This document shows, in pieces, positions 41,917 to 50,950 of a stretch of DNA of 64,000 bases. Each line of letters opens with the position of its first letter. The first letter of the stretch is position 1. The DNA comes from Bacteroidota bacterium (GTDB taxonomy: Bacteria > Bacteroidota > Bacteroidia > AKYH767-A > OLB10), in the NCBI GenBank assembly GCA_016714005.1, contig JADJOA010000008.1, positions 182,855 through 246,854 of the forward strand, read 5' to 3'. Below the pieces are notes generated by a model. That model was not told the origin of the DNA. It made no database searches and worked only from the letters and a program-made list of their open reading frames with translations. A program made the position numbers and the translations under genes.

Positions 41917-42967
41917 TTAAATAATAAGCATGGCATCGCCATAAGAGTAGAAACGGTATTTTTCTTTTACAGCAACTTTGTATGCGTTCATTACATTATC
42001 AAACCCGCCAAATGCAGCAGTCATCATCAGCAAAGTTGATTCGGGCATATGGAAGTTTGTAACCATGCAATTTGCAACAGAAAAATCGTAAGGAGGAAAA
42101 ATAAATTTGTTTGTCCAGCCTTCATAAGGTTTTAATTCGCCTTGCGTGGAAACGGTTGACTCAATCACACGCATAGAGGTAGTTCCCACTGCACAAATTC
42201 TTTTCTTTTTTAACTTTCCTTTATTTACAATATCGGCACAGGTTTGGTCAACTTTAAACCACTCCGAATCCATTTTATGTTTGGTTAAATCTTCTACCTC
42301 TACCGGGCGAAAGGTTCCCAAACCAACATGCAATGTCATTTCAGCAAAGTCCACACCTTTTATCTCTAACTTTTTCATTAGTTGCTTGCTGAAGTGCAAG
42401 CCAGCAGTTGGAGCAGCCACCGCACCTTCGTGTTTTGCATACACAGTTTGGTATCTTTCTTTTATCGGCAGGTTCTGATTTGCGCTTGATATATTTTGGC
42501 AGAGGAGTGTTTCCCAATTTTTCAATTATCTCTCTGAAGTCAGCCGAAGTGCCATCAAATAAAAAACGTAATGTTCTGCCACGAGATGTGGTGTTATCAA
42601 TTACCTCAGCAACCAGCATATCGTCATCACCAAAATAAAGTTTGTTACCTATACGGATTTTACGTGCAGGGTCAACCAACACATCCCACAATTTGCTTTC
42701 GTTATTCAGTTCGCGCAAAAGGAACACTTCAATTTTTGCACCTGTTTTTTCTTTGTTGCCATACAAGCGAGCAGGAAAAACCTTGGTATTGTTCATGATC
42801 ATTACATCGCCATCATCAAAATAACCAAGTATGTCTTTAAAAATTTTGTGTTCAATTTTTCCTGAATCGCGGTGTAATACCAATAAGCGCGATTCATCGC
42901 GATTAGCAGCAGGATGGTTTGCTAAAAGGTTTTCGTTAAACGGGAATTTGAATTGTGAAAGCTTCAT
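41917..42967 (-). CDS. queA: S-adenosylmethionine:tRNA ribosyltransferase-isomerase, frameshifted
   Basis: QueA moves the ribosyl part of SAM to preQ1 in tRNA to make epoxyqueuosine. The N-terminal half has MKLSQFKFPFNENLLANHPA, DESRLLVLHRDSG, VMIMNNTKVFPARLYG and TPLPKYIKRKSEPAD. An extra A near 42468 (A4 for A3) breaks the frame. The next piece resumes ERYQTVYAKHEGAVAAPTAG and LHFSKQLMKKLEIKGVDFAE, then LHVGLGTFRPVEVED and MVTNFHMPESTLLMMTAAF. The total is about 350 residues, the normal length, with all motifs present. Confidence 0.95.
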
Positions 42968-43238
42968 CTGTCTTTTCTATTATAAGAGTTAAATAAGTCA
43001 GATAAAACGCCTGGTTAAATTAGTGCCCTCAAACTTGCACAACAGACATTGTATAAAACTTACGGGTTTATTTTTTTTGAGGGGCGCAAATATATGTTGG
43101 CAAAATGCCGATGGCGAAAAAATGTTGTAAAGTATTGGTTTTCATCAGTATTGATTTCAAAATTGGGCTTTTCGGCCCTTTTGCTCTATTAAAATCTTGG
43201 TTTATGTTTGTGCAAACTCTTTAAAATTAAAACTTGTT

Positions 43239-44813
43239 ATGAAAAAACTCACATTAATATTTGCGCTGCAATTATCGTTTCAACAACCTATAGTTGGTCA
43301 GGATGTTTTTCAACGTATTTATAACCCGCCACCGCAATCATTTGTAAATCTTGACGGGTATTCATACCTTTATGCTGCCGATTCGGGTTATATAGCTGCC
43401 GGAAGTATTAATAATCCTAATGCAGGAGCAACGCTTATGCGACTGAATACCGATGGCAGTATTTTAAGCAACAATGTATATAACATTTCACCCGGAAACA
43501 TTTTGGCAAGCATTGATATTGCTCCTTTAAGCGATGGCACTTTTATGCATAATGTTTACGAGGGGTCAAACAGCATTTTTATTAAAACCGAATACAGTGG
43601 CGCAACGCTTACTGCCAATAAACTTACTCCCTTATTCAGCACCACAGTTTATAAACAATCACCTAAAGGTGATTTTATATTTGGCGCAGGCAGAAGCCGC
43701 AGTAACAATGTTAATGGCGGCATGTTTTGCAAGTTAGATTTAGAAGGTGTTCCGGTCACAGCCACATTTATTTCGGGACCAAGTGATAGACTGGTTACGC
43801 TTACCCATATTTTTGAAACTGCCGATGGCAATTTTATACTTAGCGGTATCAGACAAATTTACGGTGTGCCTGCTGCTTCAGAAATGCTTATTATAAAAAC
43901 GGATACAGTGGGTAAGCTTATTTGGTCAAAACAATTGGGCATAAATGCAACAACATCTTTACAACCTGTAACAGGTATTGAAGCCAATGATGGTACATTA
44001 ATGTTTATAGTTAACAATGCCGGTGGATCATTTACCAGTTTATTAAAAACCGACAATGTAGGAAATGCTATTTGGTTAAAAACATACAATACTGCGCTCA
44101 ACCAAAAACCACAACTATTTACATTAAAAAAATATGGCACCAACGATTTTATTGCGGTTGGAAGCATTGACTCGGCAGGAAGCAGTGCGCGCCCTATGTA
44201 TATGATTTTTGACGGGGCAGGAAATGTTTCGGATGCAAAAAGATTTACAGGTGTTTCAAATTTAATTTCATCGGGTAATGAATATAACCCTGCTAAGGGT
44301 TTGCTAATGTTTGGTATAAAAGATAACGCTGCCAATTTTGGTTACTTTTTATTTAAGACCGATTTAAATTTAAATTCATCTTGCGCCTCCTACCCTATTA
44401 CGTTTCAGCAAACCAATACCGCTACTACCGACAGTGCTATTGTTTACACATCAAGCCCATTGGCATTGGGATATGTTGATGTTGGTGCTAACATTACCAT
44501 CAATAATTTTACTTCAAGCGATTCTACACTTTGCCCATCTGTTACAGGAATTGTTTCAGATATTGAAAAGCAATTGTTCAGCCTATTTCCAAACCCGGTT
44601 AATGATGGTGTATTGTATATCAATGTAGAGAGTATTACAGAGAACAATTTTTTATTGAGGATTACCGATGCAACGGGAAAAGAATTTTTTAATATCCAAC
44701 TACAATCAGGTAAAAACAGTGTTGATGTGTCTCACTTAAGCAATGGAATTTATTTTTACTGCTTATCAGGAAGCAACATGCATGGTACAGGAAAAATAGT
44801 ATTATCGCGTTAA
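43239..44813 (+). CDS. Large type IX-secreted protein
   Basis: The start at 43239 (MKKLTLIFALQLSFQQPIVG) gives the signal peptide. A longer reading from 43197 adds no useful residues. The body has repeating blocks of about 50 residues with I-K-T-D-x-x-G-x-x-x-W (MLIIKTDTVGKLIWSKQLG, SLLKTDNVGNAIWLKTYN), as in the propeller-like repeat proteins of this phylum. The last 80 residues (LFSLFPNPVNDGVLYINVES, LLRITDATGKEFFNIQL, LSNGIYFYCLSGSN) are a type A sorting domain. It has 525 residues in an intact frame. The ligand or substrate is unknown. Confidence 0.85.
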   Translation: MKKLTLIFALQLSFQQPIVGQDVFQRIYNPPPQSFVNLDGYSYLYAADSGYIAAGSINNPNAGATLMRLNTDGSILSNNVYNISPGNILASIDIAPLSDGTFMHNVYEGSNSIFIKTEYSGATLTANKLTPLFSTTVYKQSPKGDFIFGAGRSRSNNVNGGMFCKLDLEGVPVTATFISGPSDRLVTLTHIFETADGNFILSGIRQIYGVPAASEMLIIKTDTVGKLIWSKQLGINATTSLQPVTGIEANDGTLMFIVNNAGGSFTSLLKTDNVGNAIWLKTYNTALNQKPQLFTLKKYGTNDFIAVGSIDSAGSSARPMYMIFDGAGNVSDAKRFTGVSNLISSGNEYNPAKGLLMFGIKDNAANFGYFLFKTDLNLNSSCASYPITFQQTNTATTDSAIVYTSSPLALGYVDVGANITINNFTSSDSTLCPSVTGIVSDIEKQLFSLFPNPVNDGVLYINVESITENNFLLRITDATGKEFFNIQLQSGKNSVDVSHLSNGIYFYCLSGSNMHGTGKIVLSR

Positions 44814-44882
44814 TTGAGTTATGATTTATTTTTCTCATCTAAAACAATAATTGAATTTAAAATCAGTTCTTCAAAAAGCTTC

Positions 44883-44890
44883 TAAATTTG
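44883..44890 (+). promoter_or_regulatory. Putative -7 box directly before the ATG at 44895
   Basis: TAAATTTG matches TAnnTTTG and ends only 4 bases before the start codon. If real, transcription would begin at or inside the start codon, giving a leaderless mRNA. No good -33 element lies at the usual distance. Confidence 0.35.
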
Positions 44891-44894
44891 CGCA

Positions 44895-46376
44895 ATGAGA
44901 TTAACTGATTTTTTAAAAGTTTTAGCCATCCTTGTTTTTGTAATAACATCCTTTTCGTCCTGTAAAAAAGATGATCTACTCACCGATTCATCAGCCCGGC
45001 TTGATTTCTCTGAAGACACCATCATTTTTGATACCGTGTTTACTACCATTGGCTCCACAACACAATACCTGTTGGTTTATAATAAAAACGATCAGCCCGT
45101 TAAAATATCCAGCATACAGTTAGCCAAAGGCAATGCAAGTTATTACAGAATGAATGTAAACGGCATTGCTGCAAATTACGTGAGCGATGTGGAGATAAGA
45201 GCGAAAGATTCTCTTTGGATTTTTATTGAAGTAACCATTGACCCCGGCAACCAAAACACCCCGTTTTCAGTGATGGATTCTATTCTGTTTAACCTCAATG
45301 GAAATATTCAGGATGTTGATTTGGTGGCTTACGGACAAGACGCCCACTTTATTACACCCACAAACAATATTGGCGGACTAGCTTACTCTTTAATTGACAC
45401 AACCACGTGCGCTACCATTACGTGGGATAGCATCAAGCCTTATGTAATTTATGGCTATGCTGTAGTTGACTCCTGCCAGACTTTAAATATACAGCCTGGA
45501 ACTAAAATTTTTTTTTATAATACTGGCGGATTGTGGGTATATCGTTTTGGCAACTTACATGTAAACGGCACGCTTGAACATCCTGTAACATTTCAAAGTA
45601 CCAGACTTGAACAATCATACTCAGAAACTCCCGGGCAGTGGGATAGAATTTGGATAAATGAAGGAGGAACAAACTCTATTGACTATGCTATTATTAAAAA
45701 TGGATTTATTGGATTGCAGACAGATTATTTTGATGATGATTTTAATGTTGCTACTAATTGTACTATCAATAATACCATAATAAAAAACATGAGTGGAGTA
45801 GGGATGTATAGTGAAAATTTTGAAATTGATGCCACAAACTTAGTGGTTGCCAACTGCGGAACATCGTGTGCAGCTTTGTATGAAGGTAATTATGATTTTA
45901 AGCATTGCACTTTTGCCAATTACTGGCGATACGGACAGAGAAGTGGCCCTGCTATTTTCTTTGCAAACTATTTTGTTAAGTATGACGATGCAAGTGGGCA
46001 AAACGCTCAGTTTCTTATTGATTCCTTAAGTGCAAATTTTAGCAACTCAATAATTTATGGAAATGCTGATAGTGAAATTGACTATGACTGGATTTCTAAT
46101 AATGGTAATGCTCCCGATTCAATCTATAAATTTAAAAATTGTGTAATAAAAGCCGACCCTGCAAGGTTTAACCTTGCTAACTTAAACAGGTTTGAAAACG
46201 TAATTAATAACCAAGACCCACTGTTTGAAAACACAATGGATAATATTTATAAATTAGAAGACACTTCTCCTGCAAAAAATTTTGGTGATATATCGGTTGG
46301 ATTTGATGTTCCATTAGATATTTTAGGAAATAACAGGACAGCAAGTCCTGATTGTGGGGCTTATGAGAGGCAGTAG
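44895..46376 (+). CDS. Parallel beta-helix (choice-of-anchor Q type) lipoprotein
   Basis: This is a probable surface lipoprotein. MRLTDFLKVLAILVFVITSF is followed by SSCKKDD, with Cys23 as the lipid anchor. An N-terminal Ig-like region (DTVFTTIGSTTQYLLVYNKN) precedes right-handed beta-helix coils (KIFFYNTGGLWVYRFGNLHV, GTLEHPVTFQSTR, IDYAIIKNGFIGLQTDYFDD, NTIIKNMSGVGMYSENFEID). The end, DVPLDILGNNRTASPDCGAY, is the choice-of-anchor Q motif. It has 493 residues in an intact frame. The partner is unknown. The IS110 element begins 70 bases downstream. Confidence 0.82.
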   Translation: MRLTDFLKVLAILVFVITSFSSCKKDDLLTDSSARLDFSEDTIIFDTVFTTIGSTTQYLLVYNKNDQPVKISSIQLAKGNASYYRMNVNGIAANYVSDVEIRAKDSLWIFIEVTIDPGNQNTPFSVMDSILFNLNGNIQDVDLVAYGQDAHFITPTNNIGGLAYSLIDTTTCATITWDSIKPYVIYGYAVVDSCQTLNIQPGTKIFFYNTGGLWVYRFGNLHVNGTLEHPVTFQSTRLEQSYSETPGQWDRIWINEGGTNSIDYAIIKNGFIGLQTDYFDDDFNVATNCTINNTIIKNMSGVGMYSENFEIDATNLVVANCGTSCAALYEGNYDFKHCTFANYWRYGQRSGPAIFFANYFVKYDDASGQNAQFLIDSLSANFSNSIIYGNADSEIDYDWISNNGNAPDSIYKFKNCVIKADPARFNLANLNRFENVINNQDPLFENTMDNIYKLEDTSPAKNFGDISVGFDVPLDILGNNRTASPDCGAYERQ

Positions 46377-46489
46377 GTTCTTTTAAGTTTTTAAGGGAGA
46401 GAAGTTGGAAGTCAAAAGTGTTAATGGGTATGATTACAGATGCACTAAACTGAACCTTATATGTTTGATTTTTCAAAGTTAAGTAACTT

Positions 46490-46610
46490 GGCACGATGAG
46501 AGGGAAGTGACCTTGGTGCACTGACACCGTCTGACAGTTTCCTCCTCATGTCAAGAAGAGTTAGCGGTATAACCTGGCACAAAGATGCCGCATAAATTAT
46601 AAGGTTTAAC
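46490..46610 (+). ncRNA. Candidate IS110 bridge RNA
   Basis: The segment lies upstream of the recombinase gene, where IS110-group elements such as IS621 encode the bridge RNA. A long stem pairs 46496-46508 with 46537-46549 (ATGAG/CTCAT, one mismatch, then GGGAAGT with wobble pairs). A second stem, GCGGTAT/ATGCCGC, pairs 46564-46570 with 46585-46591. Four guide-like segments occur in the order known for IS621. They are target-left GGTGCACT (46515-46522), target-right CTGACAG (46531-46537), donor-left CGGTATAAC (46565-46573) and donor-right GGTTTA (46603-46608). Each matches the expected flank of the element. The RNA ends are guesses. The second stem and the donor-left guide overlap and would compete. 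Confidence 0.6.
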
Positions 46611-46656
46611 GATGCTTGACTTTTTTATTTATTAACCCATTAATCAAACAAAAATA

Positions 46657-48029
46657 ATGGAAGCGTATTTAGGAATTGATGTAAGCAAGGGCTATGCCGA
46701 CTTTACCTTGCTTGACAAAGAAAAACAAGAGTTGGAAAAAGTATTTCAGTTAGATGATACATGCGGTGGTCATGATGCATTGAAAAAACTGTTAAAGCAA
46801 TTTACTTTACAACACAACATCAGCACCATGTACTGCGCAGTAGAAAGCACCGGTGGTTTTGAAAACAACTGGTATAACTGGCTAATTGTTTTGAAAAAGA
46901 ATTACCAATAAAGGTAGCGCGACTAAACCCCAGTGGAGTAAAAAACAACGTAGCCGCTTCTTTAGAACGCAACGTTACCGATGCACTCAGCTCGCGTTAT
47001 ATTGCACAGTACATAATCAGCCATGCAGAAAAAGTAAAGTATGATGTGCCTGATAATATTTACAGTTCTTACCGCAGCATGAGCAAACACATTGCACTGC
47101 TCAAAAAGCAAAACACGCAGCTTATTAACGAAATGAAAATGGTTTTGTACAGCACCTTTCCTGAACTGATGCGCTATTGCAAACAGGGAATGCCTGCATG
47201 GGTATTGGATGTATTAAAAAAATATCCATCACCTGCTGCCATTGAAAAACTTAAAGTTGAACAACTCTCAAAAATTAAAAACGTAACGCACGATAAAGCG
47301 CTTTCCATTATCAACAAAGCAAAAACAGCACCACATCACGCAACAACAGTGTGCAGGAGTTTTTAATAAAGAGCTTAGCAAAACAAATTGCCGATAAACA
47401 AGAGTTGATAGACGAACACAAAAAATTACCTGGCAGATAATTGCAAAGGAGCAGAAGTAGATTTAATAGACACCATTCCGGGCATTGCATCTTACAGTGC
47501 AGCAGCCATCATGATTGAGATTGAAAGCATCCATCGCTTTGCCACACCATCACACCTGGCATCATACTTTGGTTTGCATCCTGTAATGAAAGAAAGTGGC
47601 GATAAACAATTTGCTTACCGCATGAGCAAAAAAGGACGCTCCGGCATGCGCGCCTTGTTATACATGTGTGCACAAACCAGCGTGCTGCACGATGAACATT
47701 TAAAGAACATTTACCACCGCCACCGCAGCAAAGGCAAAAATCACAAACAGGCAATTGGCGTAATTATGCACAAAATGCTGCGTATGATATGGGGCGTACT
47801 CACCCAGTACACAGCCCTACAATGCAACAACAGATAAAAACAATCAAACAAAAAAATTAAACAACAGCCCGACAATAAAAAAGAAGAACTAAAAACAAAA
47901 AGAAGATATCAGGCATTAGATACTGATGCTCCCATCAGTAACATACAAAGCAAAAAAAGAAAGGCGCAATCCGAGCCCCAAGTCAGCAGTGCTGAACAAG
48001 TGCGGGATCATCAAATTGCACCAGTGTAA
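46657..48029 (+). CDS. IS110-family DEDD recombinase (transposase), frameshifted
   Basis: This is an RNA-guided recombinase of the IS110 family. The N-terminal RuvC-like domain has AYLGIDVSKGYADFTLLD (Asp8) and MYCAVESTGGFENNWYNW (Glu63), with a further acidic site in LERNVTDALSSRYIAQYI. The C-terminal Tnp_20 domain has LIDTIPGIASYSAAAIMIEI, with the conserved serine region, then RFATPSHLASYFGLHPVM and KKGRSGMRALLYMCAQTSV. Shifts near 46905, 47345, 47430 and 47855 break the frame. The true end is a basic tail that finishes VRDHQIAPV at 48029. The total is about 455 residues. Because the shifts match the window-wide error pattern, the element may be active. Confidence 0.88.
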
Positions 48030-48156
48030 ACTTATAAAATAGTTTACAATTTTATTTGCTTTTGTACGGTATAACTGTCAGGACAGCAACGCACAAGCAT
48101 GGGAGCTACCTTACAGGTTAAAATCTTGAAGGGGGTAGTTTAAATAAACTATCAGT

Positions 48157-49836
48157 TCATTGCCTTACAAATTTATATTGCATACGAGATTGACTCATGA
48201 CCGCTTCAATAAAATATAATCCGTTGATGAATTTTGAAACATTTAGATTGAGTTGTGGCTGATTATTTACCCTTAGTGAATAAATTTTTTTACCAAGTCT
48301 ATCGAATATGTTTATCTCTTTTACTTTTTCCGTCCGTAAAATAACAAGGTTGTCATTTGTTAAATTCGAATATATAAATGGGGCTTCAGTTTTTTTTGTA
48401 GTATCATCATTAATATTTGTTGAGCCAGATAATTTTGCAATAAAATATCACGCTTACCTGAAGTACTCATATTTGAAAGTGCATAGTTGCCTAATATGAA
48501 TGATGAATCAGTAAATGTACCCACAGCATAAACCTCTCCATTACCGTTCGTTGCAATTCCGTAAACTTCATCATTGCCTAACTCACCATCCCCGGTTGCC
48601 CATTGGGCATTCCCGCTGCTATCGTATTTTACTACAAAAATATCTTCGGTAAAAGGATAAGTATTTGTTACAGTATGGGACCCAAAAGTTATATCAGGTC
48701 CGGAAAAAAATCCTCCTAAATAAATATTCCCAGAATTATCATTAGCAAGACTCCAGCCATAGTCATTTAGCATTCCAAAAGCACTTTGCGCCCAAATAAC
48801 ATTACCATTATTATCATACTTAACTAAAAAAATATCAAAAGATGAGGAACTGCTATTTACCAGAGAAAAAGTGTCAAACGAGATTGTTGTGCTTCCAAAA
48901 TACCCAGATATGTAAACATTGTCATTGATGTCTGTAATTATGCTTTGAGAATAATCATTATAAGCTATTCCCCCAGCACTTTTAGCCCAAGTAACATTTC
49001 CATTTGAATCATATTTTGCAATGAATACATCTCCTGTGCCGTTCCCCATATTGGGATTTGTTAATGTGGTAGAGCCAAATGTTAACGTTGGACTTTGAAA
49101 AGAGCCTGTTATAAAAATGTTTCCATTATTATCGGAAGCAGTTGAGAAGTTATAATCATTAGTGCTTCCCCCTGCACTTTTGCCCAAATAAGATTTCCAT
49201 TATTATTATATTTCAAAACGAATATATCACAATCTCCATTGGTGGTTAAAGTAAAAGAACCAATACTAAGAGAAGGGCTATTAAAATATCCGGCAATTAA
49301 TACATTGCCATTGTTATCTGTAGCAATCGAATTACTAATCTCACTATTCATTCCACCTCCTCCATTTGCCCATATTACATTTCCATTTTCATCGTATTTA
49401 ACAAGAAAAAAGTCTTGGTCTATGCCACCATTATGTGCTAAAGTGATTGTATCAAAGCTAATTGAAGGTCCTTGAAAAGTTCCGGTCAAATAGATAAAGC
49501 CATTTCCATCGTGTACTATTGAGTACGCAAAATCACGAAACATTCCTCCAGCACTTTTCGTCCAAAGTAAATTACCGTTGCGATCATATTTTGTCAAAAA
49601 TAAATCTTCATATCCAGGATTTAAGTTATTCAAAGTTGTACTACCAAAATTCATTGAGGAACTTAAAAAACTTCCAGTAACGTACACATTTCCGCTACTG
49701 TCGGTGGTTGTACCGTAGGCTCGTTCATGATCCAATCCTCCTGCACTTTTTGCCCATGCCCAATTTGGAGTCTGAGAAAAACAATAAAATGATAGTAGTA
49801 AACTAATGGTGGCAAGGAAGCAGCTTTTTTTTTCAT
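48157..49836 (-). CDS. Type IX-secreted SBBP-repeat protein, frameshifted
   Basis: From ATG 49836, and allowing one extra A in the A9 run that follows it, the protein reads MKKKSCFLATISLLLSFYCF (signal peptide), then about nine SBBP repeats of 50-60 residues. The pattern is FLTKYDRNGNLLWTKSAGG, D-x-x-G-N-x-Y-x-T-G-x-F. Further shifts lie near 49170 and 48445. The true C-terminus, in another frame, is a sorting domain (VKEINIFDRLGKKIYSLRVN, SKFINGLYFIEAVMSQS) ending at 48157. The repeats form a beta-propeller-like surface structure. The role is unknown. Confidence 0.85.
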
Positions 49837-49895
49837 TGCGTTTTTATTTGTGAGAATCAAATATAGGCTATACTTTTTAATAAAATAATAGGTGT

Positions 49896-50836
49896 CTAAA
49901 ACAACTCCCCCATCATACACCTCGCCCCACCACCACCAACTGTTTCAATAGTTGGAATACTTACCACCAAAATTTTTGTAAACCTTTGAATGATGCTTAA
50001 CATTAATGGACTAAAATTATTTTTTGCCTGTTGCGACATGACTAAAAGAGGCTCTCCTTTGTTGTTTGTGAGTTGCAACATGTTGCCGCAAAAGTTATGC
50101 ATTTGCTCAAATGTTATTTCAAAAATTTCCAAACCATCGGCATTCAGGTTTTTTATTACGTGGCGCTTGTCTTCTTCTTTGGTAATGCTTTCTAAACACA
50201 ATACTGCAAAGCCATTACCAATGGTTAGCATTACATTGGTGTGATAGATGGCATTTCCGTTTTCATCGTTTGCAGTAAAAGCACGGGCTCATAATTTAAT
50301 TCATCAGCCATTTTTTTTACAAGCGATTTGTGTGTACGTGGAGATAGTGCTGCATAAATTTTTTTTGACCGATGATTAAAAATCATACTGCCGGTTCCTT
50401 CCAAAAAAACATTTTGGTTTTCGTAATCACTTAAATCAATTATGATTTTATAGCCGCCTTCCTTTTTCAGTTTTTTAATAATGTCCTGCCTTCTTTCCAA
50501 TCTTCGGTTTGGTGCAAGCATTGGGTACAGGTACATTTTATTTTTATGCGTACTAAACCAATTGTTGGGGAAAATCGCATCGGGCCTTACCTTATTGGCA
50601 TCATCTTCCAAAACCAAAACTCCAATTCCGTTGGCTTTTAAAACTTCAACCATTGTATCAAACTCGGCTAATGCTAAAGCATTAACATCATCTATCTGCC
50701 GGTTTATTTGAAAGAAATTGGAGGCTGCCGTTTGGTCATTAAAGCCGAAAGAAACGGGGCGAACCATCATTACTCTATTGGTAAAAAAAAATTTAATGCC
50801 AGTGGTTTCCTTTTCTAACTCTTTCATTTTCAACAT
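49896..50836 (-). CDS. ctlX: Citrulline-utilisation hydrolase CtlX-like (arginine deiminase/amidinotransferase fold), frameshifted
   Basis: This is a guanidine-modifying-enzyme-fold hydrolase. The N-terminal VMMVRPVSFGFNDQTAASN, the VLEDDANKVRPDAIFPNNWF segment with the catalytic acid, and YPMLAPNRRLERRQDI are typical of the CtlX/ARDI subfamily. A shift near 50245 breaks the chain just before the catalytic His region (NAIYHTNVMLTIGNGFAVL). The last piece ends with the nucleophile loop GGGGARCMMGELF, with the Cys. The total is about 310 residues. It probably acts on citrulline or arginine. It is divergent from pckA. Confidence 0.85.
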
Positions 50837-50950
50837 AAGTTGAATTTATTTACAGAAAAACGGTGAACAAATATCAGCATAAAAAGATTGCTTTAGCGGG
50901 TGTTTTTGCGTTTATTTGCACGCTCAAAAATTTAGAAAACTCAAAATCCC

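Larger units (their letters stand above)
46447..48076 (+). mobile_element. IS110-family insertion element with inferred CT core
   Basis: The element carries one recombinase gene (46657-48029), a structured noncoding left end of 210 bases and a 47-base right end. I infer the ends from guide-like matches in the left-end RNA. The left junction would be GATGCA-CT-AAACT, with the CT at 46445-46446, and the right junction CGGTATAA-CT-GTCAG, with the CT at 48075-48076. No terminal inverted repeats and no target duplication beyond CT are seen, as expected for the IS110 group. The restored target would read GATGCACTGTCAG. It sits in the space between the beta-helix lipoprotein gene and the SBBP-repeat gene and disrupts neither. 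Confidence 0.75.

Noticed and set aside
43165..43182. GGGC/GCCC hairpin followed by TTTT upstream of the gene at 43239
   Set aside because: The stem has only four pairs and lies between divergent genes, so a terminator or attenuator role is not supported.
46561..46600. Second hairpin as a rho-independent terminator before the IS110 gene
   Set aside because: No T run follows the stem, and its position suits the donor loop of a bridge RNA better.
46447..48076. IS1111-type subgroup with terminal inverted repeats
   Set aside because: No matching inverted repeats are seen at the inferred ends, and the large structured noncoding part lies upstream of the recombinase.
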